Below are positions 1 through 5,041 of a stretch of 5,041 nt of DNA, in pieces (position 1 is the stretch's first letter; each line of letters begins with the position of its first letter). The notes beneath the pieces are model-generated. The model ran no database searches and was not told where the DNA came from. It saw nothing but the letters and a program-made list of their open reading frames with translations. Both the position numbers and the translations under genes were made by a program. Location: assembly GCF_049514155.1 (NCBI RefSeq), contig NZ_JBEKVH010000211.1, forward strand, positions 1 to 5,041, in the 5' to 3' direction. The stretch is from Roseiarcus sp049514155 (GTDB taxonomy: Bacteria; Pseudomonadota; Alphaproteobacteria; Rhizobiales; Beijerinckiaceae).

Positions 1-251
1 GACCTTTGCCGAATTCCACACCACCGCAAAGGGTCGTGAGCCGCCACGACGCTACGCAAGAGCGAATGTCGGCTTTAGCATTTCAATTGCCGAAACCCGC
101 CATTCCGCTCCCGGCCAGCTCCGGGCATAAGCAGACAGCCTGCCTTGCGCCCATCCTTGCCTTTCAGAACGGTGAGAGCCGTTCTCGAAACCGGTCATTC
201 GTTCCAGTCGCCGGGACCAACCGCAGAGCCGTCACTCGAGTTGTCTCGGCC
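1..251. other. Intergenic region downstream of the dehydrogenase, no gene seen
   Basis: I see no convincing gene in these bases. A plus-strand open frame runs through here and on into the dehydrogenase, but it is antisense to a well-conserved protein and its residues show no family motif. The stretch holds three inverted repeats. One is at 3-9/26-32 (CCTTTGC and GCAAAGG), extendable by GAC/GTC pairing past one bulged G. A second is a short CCCGG/CCGGG pair at 110-114/121-125. The third is a 7-bp stem at 166-172/179-185, listed separately. The region could be the 3' flank of the dehydrogenase transcript plus spacer to whatever lies left of the window. Confidence 0.6.
166..185 (-). terminator. 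Possible stem-loop 3' of the dehydrogenase gene
   Basis: AGAACGG at 166-172 pairs perfectly with CCGTTCT at 179-185 around a 6-base loop. It lies 66 bases past the dehydrogenase stop codon in the direction of transcription. No run of T follows on the minus strand (the next bases are GAAAGG), so it does not fit a classical Rho-independent terminator. It may be a transcript-end stabilising hairpin or a terminator of the T-poor kind. The pairing is seen directly; the role is inferred. Confidence 0.3.
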
Positions 252-1247
252 TCAATTGACACTACGCGGGAGGTTGAATTGAAGTCCCGCTTCTTCGGCC
301 GCAATCAACCCAAGGGCGCTCCAGTCGAGATCGGCGTAGCCGCGAGCGATTCCTGTGATGAGGCGGTCTCGCACGACGTTGACCGACGGCATCGGGGCAC
401 CCGCAATCTCGGCTTCGGCGAGCGCCAGACGCACGTCCTTGAGCACCAGCGGCAAGACGAATCCGGGTGCGTACGACTTCCTGACGATCTTGTCGCCGTA
501 GATTTTATGCGCGCGTCCGCCGAACATCGTGCTCGTCATGATGTCGATGAACGGCTTGGGTTCGAGTCCGCGCTTGAGAGCCACAGCGACGACTTCCCCC
601 AGCACCTCCAGCGTCGTCGCGGTCATCATGTTGCCGAGCAGTTTGATGAGGTTTGCGTGCGAAGGATCGGGGCCGACGACAAAGGTCCTTTGTCCGAGGC
701 TGTCGAGCATCGGCAGACAGCGCTCGACATCGGTTGACGGACCGGCGGCGACAACGAACAGCTGGCGCGCCTTGGCGGCGTCGGGATTTCCAAACACCGG
801 CGCGGCCACGTAGCCTTGTCCGTAACGCGCATGCTCCGCCGCGAGGCGAGACGCAGTGGCTGCGCTGATGGTGCTCATGGATAGATGAATTGCGCCGCGC
901 TTCAATCCGGCGGCGAGACCCTTGACGCCGTCGCCTTCGCGACCAAGGACCACGTAGCGAACGGCGGCGTCGTCCGGCAGCATGCTGACGACGACCTCGC
1001 AGTCGAATAGGCTGCTTAAGTCCATCGTGGGCTCGAGACCGAGCGCACCGAGCTTCTCCATCTGATCCGGGCGGCGGACGTAAGCAATGACCCGGTGTCC
1101 GGCGGCGATCAGGTTCGCTGCCATCGCTATCCCCATGTGACCGAGGCCGACAAAGCCGATTTCGCCTTCGACCGACAGTCGCCCTGAGGGCTCAACTTCG
1201 GACGCCGGCAAGCCCGCGAGAGCGGAGATGGATTGGTCTTTGGACAT
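252..1247 (-). CDS. NAD(P)-dependent beta-hydroxyacid dehydrogenase (3-hydroxyisobutyrate dehydrogenase family)
   Basis: This 331-residue soluble enzyme should oxidise a beta-hydroxyacid, or reduce the matching semialdehyde, with NAD(P). The Rossmann domain opens at residues 31-46 with GFVGLGHMGIAMAANL, which carries the GxGxxG pattern and matches the 3-hydroxyisobutyrate dehydrogenase signature. A substrate-loop segment MSTIS lies at 124-128. The all-helical C-terminal domain contains NLIKLLGN at 199-206, placing the family's catalytic lysine at K202 and the partner Asn at N206, and a conserved LKD at 269-271. The end of the second beta strand reads YVRRP (56-60), with no acidic residue and two arginines, which hints at NADP(H) preference. 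Family members are usually near 290-300 residues; the excess is about 28 N-terminal residues ahead of the Rossmann fold. The ATG is kept because AGGAGG (1252-1257) sits four bases upstream. The substrate cannot be told: hydroxyisobutyrate, tartronate semialdehyde, glyoxylate/succinic semialdehyde and imine substrates all occur in the family. Confidence 0.93.
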   Translation of the reverse strand: MSKDQSISALAGLPASEVEPSGRLSVEGEIGFVGLGHMGIAMAANLIAAGHRVIAYVRRPDQMEKLGALGLEPTMDLSSLFDCEVVVSMLPDDAAVRYVVLGREGDGVKGLAAGLKRGAIHLSMSTISAATASRLAAEHARYGQGYVAAPVFGNPDAAKARQLFVVAAGPSTDVERCLPMLDSLGQRTFVVGPDPSHANLIKLLGNMMTATTLEVLGEVVAVALKRGLEPKPFIDIMTSTMFGGRAHKIYGDKIVRKSYAPGFVLPLVLKDVRLALAEAEIAGAPMPSVNVVRDRLITGIARGYADLDWSALGLIAAEEAGLQFNLPRSVN

Positions 1248-1331
1248 AATGCCTCCTGATTGCGCGCCTGTGCGACAGCTCGTTCATTGCCGTCTTGCGA
1301 GCGATCGCTGACCTCACGTTTTTCTCCGAAA

Positions 1332-1359
1332 AGACGGACGGTCCGCGCCGAGGACGTCT
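1332..1359 (-). terminator. Weak imperfect hairpin with short T run
   Basis: On the minus strand AGAC-GTCC pairs with GGAC and, after a 5-base bulge, with GTCT, which is followed by a TTTT run (1332-1329, the first T being the last stem base). In plus coordinates the pairs are 1332-1335 with 1356-1359 and 1341-1344 with 1352-1355. It lies between the DUF1127 gene and the dehydrogenase. The bulge makes it a weak terminator candidate, perhaps a second stop behind the stronger hairpin at 1378-1405, or simply leader structure of the dehydrogenase mRNA. Confidence 0.2.
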
Positions 1360-1377
1360 ACAACCGGACGTGAAACC

Positions 1378-1405
1378 AAGACGGTGCCCAGCCGCGGGCC
1401 GTCTT
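1378..1405 (-). terminator. Probable intrinsic terminator of the DUF1127 gene
   Basis: A 7-bp perfect stem (AAGACGG at 1378-1384 with CCGTCTT at 1399-1405) encloses a further CCC/GGG pairing (1387-1389 with 1396-1398) with a two-base bulge and a six-base loop. It begins six bases beyond the DUF1127 stop codon, the usual place for a terminator. The downstream side on the minus strand reads TTGGTTTC, so the T tract is interrupted and termination may be partial. If it works, the dehydrogenase must have its own promoter in 1248-1377. Confidence 0.5.
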
Positions 1406-1411
1406 CAGAGC

Positions 1412-1573
1412 CTACTGTTGTTCTTCCGACGCGCGGCGCGCGATTTCGGGAATATCGGCGGCGTCGATGCCGATATCGTGCAGCTCCTGGTTAGAATACC
1501 TGGAAAGTTCCTCGAATATGGTCCAGTATCTTAGGCGTCGCCGGAAGTAGCGCGCGAGCGATAACATCTTCAT
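1412..1573 (-). CDS. DUF1127 family small protein (YjiS-like)
   Basis: This is a 53-residue protein too small for many gene finders. It begins MKMLSLARYFRRRLRYW and continues EELSRYSNQELHDIGI then DAADIPEIAR. That is the DUF1127 layout: a short basic, aromatic N-terminal segment followed by the core L-x(2)-[YLM]-[SD]-x(2)-E-L-x-D-I-G-[IL]-x-[RA]-x-[DE]-I. These proteins are abundant in Rhizobiales and Rhodobacterales. Studied members have been tied to RNA binding, phosphate and carbon metabolism or stress responses, but no general function is settled. The ATG at 1573 is chosen because GGAA (1583-1580) lies six bases upstream. An in-frame ATG at 1585 would add MERI and lacks a visible Shine-Dalgarno; ATG at 1567 is also possible. 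A hairpin follows the stop codon and a 7-bp inverted repeat lies upstream, so the gene looks monocistronic. The family call is firm; the start and role are not. Confidence 0.85.
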   Translation of the reverse strand: MKMLSLARYFRRRLRYWTIFEELSRYSNQELHDIGIDAADIPEIARRASEEQQ

Positions 1574-1585
1574 GATACGTTCCAT

Positions 1586-1899
1586 TGTTCGACATTGATC
1601 GTGAATGAATGCGTCGAACTTCGCGATCTTTTGTCGCCGACCAATCTACGTCCGTCGCACAATTATTCCATCCTACATTGGTAAATCGAGTTCCATTGTT
1701 GGTTTCAAGAAGCCAAACTTTCGTATGACGCGCGCGCGATGGCGGCCCGTTTCATGCTCGTGAGCGCCCCGCGCTCGACGTGCGGATAATGTCCTTGGCG
1801 GGACAGCTATCTCAATTGCAGGGCAGCCGAGCCGGCGGAGGGCGGCTTCGGCGAGCGTCGCCGGCGGCTGAACCGATGTCGCGGCGCTTCCAGCGTTCC
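1586..1899. other. Intergenic region between the histidine kinase and the DUF1127 gene
   Basis: These 314 bases carry no gene I can support. The part nearest the DUF1127 gene (about 1586-1720) is visibly richer in A+T than the rest of the window, as expected for a promoter and leader. A poor sigma70-like pair can be drawn on the minus strand: TTGAAA (1708-1703), 17 bases, TTTACC (1685-1680). The -35 is reasonable but the -10 matches only three of six bases. An 11-base direct repeat GTTCCATTGTT occurs at 1690-1700 and again at 1579-1589. Near the kinase end a GC-only hairpin (CGGCGA 1849-1854, TCGCCG 1858-1863) has no T run. A 76-codon frame overlapping the kinase stop is discussed in the findings. 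Confidence 0.5.
1587..1619. repeat. 7-bp inverted repeat upstream of the DUF1127 gene
   Basis: GTTCGAC at 1587-1593 and GTCGAAC at 1613-1619 are perfect inverted copies with 19 bases between them, so their centres are 26 bp apart. They sit 14-46 bases upstream of the chosen DUF1127 start. This could be a dimer operator or a hairpin in the mRNA leader that affects translation. The repeat is seen directly; any regulatory role is inferred. Confidence 0.4.
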
Positions 1900-4065
1900 T
1901 CACGCCTTGCTCGCGTCGCCGGCCGCCGCCGGCAAGTTGATCTGGAAGACGGCGCCGTTCGGCACATTCGGCGACGCCGACAACCGGCCGCCATGCGCCT
2001 CAACGATTGAACGGCAAATCGACAATCCCATCCCCATGCCCTCTGGCTTGGTGGTGAAGAACGCCTCGAAGAGCCGGTCCATCTGCGCCGATTCGAACCC
2101 GGGGCCCGAATCCGCAACCGCGACGACGACACGGCCCAACTCGTCGACCGCGGATCTGATCTCCAGCCGCCGCTGGCCATGCATGGAATTCGCCATCGCC
2201 TCGACGCCGTTCATGATCAAATTCAGCGCCACCTGCTGAAGCTGGACCCGATCGCCAATGACCCGAACTGGATTGGGTTGCAGCGAAGTTTCGACCCTGA
2301 CGCCATTACGACGGAACTCGGCGCCGACGAGGATGATCACCTCTCGGATCACGTCGTTGATGTCGAGCGAGACCATCTCGGGCGCCGACTTGCGGGTCTG
2401 GGCGCGGATGCTTTTGACGATGTCGCTAGCGCGCAGGCCATTTCTGACGATGCGCGTCGCGGCCTGCCGCGCCTCCTCGAGATTCAACCGCTCGGCTTCA
2501 AGCCAGAGCAGGCAAGCTTCGGCGTTGGTGACGATCGCGGCGAGCGGTTGATTGATCTCATGCGCGATCGAAGCCGTGAGCTGGCCCATGGTGCTCAAAC
2601 GCGACGCCCGTTCGAGATCAGCCACGGCGCTCCGCAGGGCTTCCTCTGCGAGTCGACGCTCGGTGACATCCATGACCGTGCCGACGAATTCCCGTATCGT
2701 GGCGCCGTTGGCGCTTAAGTGCCCCAGGCTGTGCAGATGCTTTGTCGCGCCGTCGGGCGTGACGACGCGGAAGTCGCACTGGAAGTCGCCGCCGTCGCGA
2801 ACCGCTTTCGCCAGCATGTCTTCGAAAGCCGGCCGATCCTCAGGATGAATCCGGTCTGCAAACGCCGCATAGGACGGGGTCGTCGCATTCGGATCCAATC
2901 CGAAAATGCGAAATTGCTCGGCCGACCACCACGCTTCGCCGGTGGCCACGTTCCACGCCCAGCTTCCGGTTCGGCTGATTTCTTGGCCTTCGGCCAGAAA
3001 GGCCTCGCTGCGGCGCAGATCCTCCTCGGCGCGCCGGCGTTCGGCATTTTCGCGTTCCAGCCTCATCTTGGCCAAGTGCTGTTCGGTCACGTCGACGAGC
3101 GTACCGACGTACTCGACGACCTCGCCGTCCTTGCCGACGACGGGATGTCCGACGCTTTGATGATAACGAAGGCTCCCGTCTGGCGCCTGAAATCGCCATT
3201 CGACATCGAATCCCTTCTTTTCCCGGATTGCTGTGTCGAGGGTTTCAACGAATTTGGCGCGATCTTGCGGAAGAATTTGTTGAACGGCCTTCTCGAAGGC
3301 ATGAGAATCCTCAACCGGATCGATGCCAAAAATTCGATAGTGCTCGGGAGACCAATAGACGTTCTCGCGGCTCGCGACGTTCCAAGCCCAGCTGCCCGTG
3401 TGCGTCAGCCTTTGTCCTTCCTCGAGATACGCTTCGATGCGGCGCAATTCCGACTCCACCCGCGCGCGTTCGGCTCGGGTCCGGATCGCCATCACCCCAT
3501 AGGCCAAGTCGTTGGCGAGTTCCGAGAAATGCAAGCGGGTCTGCTGTGCGAAAGCGTGTGATCGGTCGGCGTAAAGGGTGAGGGCGCCAAACGCCTTCCC
3601 ATCGGACTTCAGCGGCAGCGCCAACGATGACTCGTACCCGCGCCTGAGCGCCTCGCTTCGCCACTGCTGAAAGTTCGGATCGGTGGCGATTTCATCAGTC
3701 CAGGAGAGTTCGCCGGTTCGAATGGCGACGCCTGTCGGCCCCTGCCCGGCGGGCGCGTCGGACCAGGCAACATCTATGCGGTCGAGATATCCATCGTCGA
3801 ATCCAGCATGCGCAATCCGCCGGATCCCCGACGCCCCGTTCTCCTCGCGATAGCCGACCCAGACCATCCGCATGCCACCATCCTCGACCAGGACTCGGCA
3901 GATGGCCTGCGTCAGTTCGATCTCCTGCGTGGCGCGAACGAGCGCCTCGTTGCAGCGATTGACGGTGCGGAGGGTGCGGTTGGCGGCCCTCAGTTGTTCC
4001 TCGACGCGCAGGCGCTCGGCGATTTCAGCCAGCAGCCTGTCTTTCGTGGGCTCATCGGACTTCAA
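1900..4065 (-). CDS. Soluble GAF-PAS-PAS sensor histidine kinase
   Basis: This 721-residue two-component kinase should autophosphorylate on a histidine and pass phosphate to a response regulator. In order: a short N-terminal coiled-coil-like segment (about 10-35), a GAF domain (about 40-195), PAS domain 1 (about 210-330), PAS domain 2 (about 352-472), HisKA (about 485-560) and HATPase_c (about 605-713). The H-box reads TASIAHEINQPLAAIVTNAE with the phospho-acceptor at H502, typical of the FixL/NtrB-like group. The ATP lid motifs are all present: N box around LNLIMNGVEAM (N615, N619), G1 DSGPGF (652-657), F box FEAFFTT (666-672) and G2 GMGMGLSI (676-683). No signal peptide or membrane segment is seen, so it senses in the cytoplasm. 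I see no FixL-type heme histidine that I can assign, so the ligand is unknown. The start is TTG with AAGGAG eight bases upstream; the next in-frame ATG would cut into the GAF domain. It lies 154 bases after a stand-alone receiver on the same strand, its likely partner. Confidence 0.95.
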   Translation of the reverse strand: MKSDEPTKDRLLAEIAERLRVEEQLRAANRTLRTVNRCNEALVRATQEIELTQAICRVLVEDGGMRMVWVGYREENGASGIRRIAHAGFDDGYLDRIDVAWSDAPAGQGPTGVAIRTGELSWTDEIATDPNFQQWRSEALRRGYESSLALPLKSDGKAFGALTLYADRSHAFAQQTRLHFSELANDLAYGVMAIRTRAERARVESELRRIEAYLEEGQRLTHTGSWAWNVASRENVYWSPEHYRIFGIDPVEDSHAFEKAVQQILPQDRAKFVETLDTAIREKKGFDVEWRFQAPDGSLRYHQSVGHPVVGKDGEVVEYVGTLVDVTEQHLAKMRLERENAERRRAEEDLRRSEAFLAEGQEISRTGSWAWNVATGEAWWSAEQFRIFGLDPNATTPSYAAFADRIHPEDRPAFEDMLAKAVRDGGDFQCDFRVVTPDGATKHLHSLGHLSANGATIREFVGTVMDVTERRLAEEALRSAVADLERASRLSTMGQLTASIAHEINQPLAAIVTNAEACLLWLEAERLNLEEARQAATRIVRNGLRASDIVKSIRAQTRKSAPEMVSLDINDVIREVIILVGAEFRRNGVRVETSLQPNPVRVIGDRVQLQQVALNLIMNGVEAMANSMHGQRRLEIRSAVDELGRVVVAVADSGPGFESAQMDRLFEAFFTTKPEGMGMGLSICRSIVEAHGGRLSASPNVPNGAVFQINLPAAAGDASKA

Positions 4066-4219
4066 GGCGATGACTCCTTGCGAAGAGAGCCAGTCGCCTG
4101 CGCGCGCGATGGCCGACTATAGGCGTCAATGGAAAACGAGGCGCCGGAGACGAACGAAACGCTGTATCCGTCGCCGGTCACGCGCCCGCCAGCGCGAAAC
4201 GATTCATTGTCGCCAAGCT
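4066..4219. other. Spacer between the receiver gene and the kinase gene
   Basis: These 154 bases separate two same-strand genes and hold no coding frame I can support. On the minus strand a TTGACG (4129-4124) and a TATAGT (4121-4116) are visible, but they are too close together to be a -35/-10 pair and neither has a good partner at 16-18 bases. No terminator-like hairpin with a T run is seen. The kinase may be read through from the receiver gene or may have its own promoter; the sequence does not decide this. Confidence 0.4.
4074..4079 (-). promoter_or_regulatory. Shine-Dalgarno fixing the kinase TTG start
   Basis: AAGGAG on the minus strand lies eight bases before TTG at 4065. No ATG or GTG in frame nearby is as well placed, and the first downstream Met lies at residue 65 inside the GAF domain. 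The TTG start is therefore the best choice. Confidence 0.65.
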
Positions 4220-4597
4220 TCAGCGTGGCTGCGCCGCGAGCGCGCGGTGCAGTAACTCTATCATGGTCCTCCCGCCAAACGGCTTTTCGAGAAAGGCGAG
4301 TGCGCCTCCGGCTTCAGCGCGCCTTCGAATGGCCTGTTCAGGAAAAGCCGTGACAAAAATGATCGGAATGCGACTTCCTTGCGCATTGAGACGATCCTGA
4401 AGATCAAGGCCGCTCATACCGGGCATCTGCACGTCAGTGATGAGGCAGGCGCTCTCGTCGACCTGCGGTGAGCGCAAAAATTCCTCAGCGGATTCGAATG
4501 CGAAGGAGACGAGGCCGAGCGATCTCGCGAGGCTCTCCATCGCGGCGCGGACGGACTCGTCGTCATCGACAATCGAAATGATCTGACTCGTTGACAC
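4220..4597 (-). CDS. Stand-alone response regulator receiver domain (FixJ-type)
   Basis: This is a 125-residue protein made of one REC domain and nothing else. The acidic pocket is DDD at 11-13, the phospho-acceptor is D55 in LITDVQMPGMSGLDLQ, the switch threonine is T83 in IIFVTAF, and the conserved lysine is K105 in LEKPF. All catalytic positions are intact, so phosphorylation should work. It resembles the receiver of FixJ-family regulators but stops a few residues after the last helix (ending AAQPR), so it lacks a LuxR-type output. Such receivers usually act through protein contacts, as relay intermediates or as phosphate sinks. The GTG at 4597 is chosen because GGGGGA lies six or seven bases upstream and the protein then begins directly at the first beta strand (STSQIISIVDDDE). 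A longer frame from GTG 4684 would add 29 Gly/Ser-rich residues without a Shine-Dalgarno. It lies between a DNA-binding regulator and a histidine kinase on the same strand. Confidence 0.92.
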   Translation of the reverse strand: MSTSQIISIVDDDESVRAAMESLARSLGLVSFAFESAEEFLRSPQVDESACLITDVQMPGMSGLDLQDRLNAQGSRIPIIFVTAFPEQAIRRRAEAGGALAFLEKPFGGRTMIELLHRALAAQPR

Positions 4598-4603
4598 GCG
4601 TGT

Positions 4604-4609
4604 TCCCCC
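4604..4609 (-). promoter_or_regulatory. Shine-Dalgarno supporting the GTG start of the receiver gene
   Basis: GGGGGA on the minus strand ends six bases before GTG at 4597. The alternative GTG at 4684 has only ATTTCATTGCC upstream, with no purine-rich match. This decides for the shorter protein, which also fits the normal receiver boundary. Confidence 0.6.
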
Positions 4610-4681
4610 GCTTTGCCCGCCAACACCCGAAAGCGAAGAGCCAGAAGCGCGCAGCATATGATCGAATGATGCGCCAATCGG

Positions 4682-4716
4682 CACGGCAATGAAATCATAC
4701 AGACGTTTGTGCCGTG
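4682..4716. repeat. 7-bp inverted repeat just after the FixJ-like gene
   Basis: CACGGCA at 4682-4688 and TGCCGTG at 4710-4716 are perfect inverted copies with 21 bases between. On the minus strand the first arm starts two bases after the stop codon of the DNA-binding regulator. There is no T run, so it is a poor intrinsic terminator. It could be an operator ahead of the receiver gene or a stem between two cistrons. Confidence 0.35.
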
Positions 4717-4718
4717 AA

Positions 4719-5041
4719 TCATTGCTCGTGACGCAGTTCGAGGGCCTCGGCCGCCCTCACGAGGTCCGCGAAGGATCGCACGCCCATCTTCCTCATGATG
4801 TGGCCACGATGGATCTTGACCGTGATCTCGCTGAGGCCGAGTTCGGCCGCCGCCTGCTTGTTCATTAGCCCCGCAGTGACGAGCGCCAAGATTTCCCGCT
4901 CGCGGGCCGTTAACGACTCAAACCTTCCGCGCAGGTCGGAAAGCGACTTTTCGCTTTCACGTCGCTTCGTGTCCCGTTCGATGGCTCGCGCGACGGCATC
5001 GAGCATGTCCTGTTGGCGAAACGGCTTGGTCAGGAAATCGA
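4719..5041 (-). CDS. FixJ/NarL-family response regulator, C-terminal part (cut by window edge)
   Basis: The gene enters from the right edge and is seen from its receiver end to its stop, 106 full residues. The frame is open to base 5041, and the first residues read DFLTKPFRQQDMLDAVARAI. This is the end of a receiver domain, with the conserved lysine in the LTKPF motif, so an internal Met at 5006 is not the start. After a short charged linker comes a LuxR-type helix-turn-helix: FESLTAREREILALVTAG, then NKQAAAELGLSEITVKIHR as the recognition region, then MRKMGVRSFADLVRAAE. The order receiver-linker-LuxR HTH is that of FixJ, NodW and related transcription activators, normally about 200-210 residues, so roughly half is missing. 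Phosphorylation of the unseen aspartate would be expected to promote DNA binding. It precedes the stand-alone receiver by 121 bases on the same strand. Its own kinase may be the one in this window or one beyond the edge. Confidence 0.93.
   Translation of the reverse strand, partial: DFLTKPFRQQDMLDAVARAIERDTKRRESEKSLSDLRGRFESLTAREREILALVTAGLMNKQAAAELGLSEITVKIHRGHIMRKMGVRSFADLVRAAEALELRHEQ

Noticed and set aside
6..737. 243-codon plus-strand open frame overlapping the dehydrogenase
   Set aside because: About two thirds is antisense to a well-conserved dehydrogenase, and the peptide shows no family motif, being rich in Arg, His, Asp and Ser as antisense frames of GC-rich genes often are.
1295..1534. 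79-codon plus-strand frame opposite the DUF1127 gene
   Set aside because: It is antisense to the DUF1127 frame and its terminator hairpin, and its composition shows no domain.
1594..1608. TTGAT near 1595 as half of a FixK/FNR-type box
   Set aside because: The facing half reads AATGAA instead of ATCAA at the right spacing, so the palindrome is not formed.
1609..1728. 39-residue plus-strand frame in the intergenic region beginning MRRTSRSF
   Set aside because: It has no Shine-Dalgarno, runs against all other genes, overlaps the inverted repeat and the candidate leader, and shows no known motif.
1849..1863. GC hairpin CGGCGA/TCGCCG downstream of the kinase stop as a terminator
   Set aside because: The stem is only six pairs with a three-base loop and no T run follows on the minus strand; such pairs are common in GC-rich DNA.
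2719..3561. 280-codon plus-strand open frame inside the kinase gene
   Set aside because: It is antisense to the two PAS domains, whose conserved motifs are on the minus strand, and the plus-strand product has no recognisable domain.
4116..4129. TTGACG and TATAGT upstream of the kinase as a promoter
   Set aside because: The two elements are only two bases apart, and neither has a matching partner at normal spacing.

Overview
The window looks like alphaproteobacterial DNA, most likely from the Rhizobiales and close to Bradyrhizobium/Nitrobacteraceae. The pointers are high G+C, FixJ/FixL-style signalling proteins, GTG and TTG starts, and a small DUF1127 protein of the type abundant in that order. 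This placement is inferred from protein style, not from a marker gene. Every gene I can support lies on the minus strand, so transcription runs from the right edge to the left.

Reading with transcription: (1) 5041-4719, the C-terminal part of a FixJ/NarL-type response regulator (receiver end plus LuxR-type DNA-binding domain), cut by the window edge; (2) 4597-4220, a stand-alone FixJ-type receiver with no output domain; (3) 4065-1900, a soluble GAF-PAS-PAS-HisKA-HATPase histidine kinase that starts with TTG; (4) 1573-1412, a 53-residue DUF1127 protein, easily missed because of its size; (5) 1247-252, an NAD(P)-dependent beta-hydroxyacid dehydrogenase of the 3-hydroxyisobutyrate dehydrogenase family. 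The gaps are 121, 154, 326, 164 and 251 bases. They hold several inverted repeats but no other convincing gene.

The first three genes form a plausible two-component module. A cytoplasmic kinase senses a soluble or redox/ligand signal through GAF and two tandem PAS domains. Phosphate could pass to the stand-alone receiver, to the DNA-binding regulator, or to both. A receiver without output next to a DNA-binding regulator suggests a phosphate sink or relay intermediate, but the pairing is inferred from adjacency only. The DUF1127 gene has its own long leader and is followed at once by a strong hairpin, so it is probably a separate unit. The dehydrogenase has a strong Shine-Dalgarno and is a metabolic gene with no evident link to the signalling genes.

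I found no mobile element, CRISPR array, tRNA or rRNA, and no clear sign of a wholly new system. The points most worth a second look are the three-component signalling layout, the unlisted small DUF1127 gene with its flanking repeats, and the start-codon choices for the kinase and the receiver.
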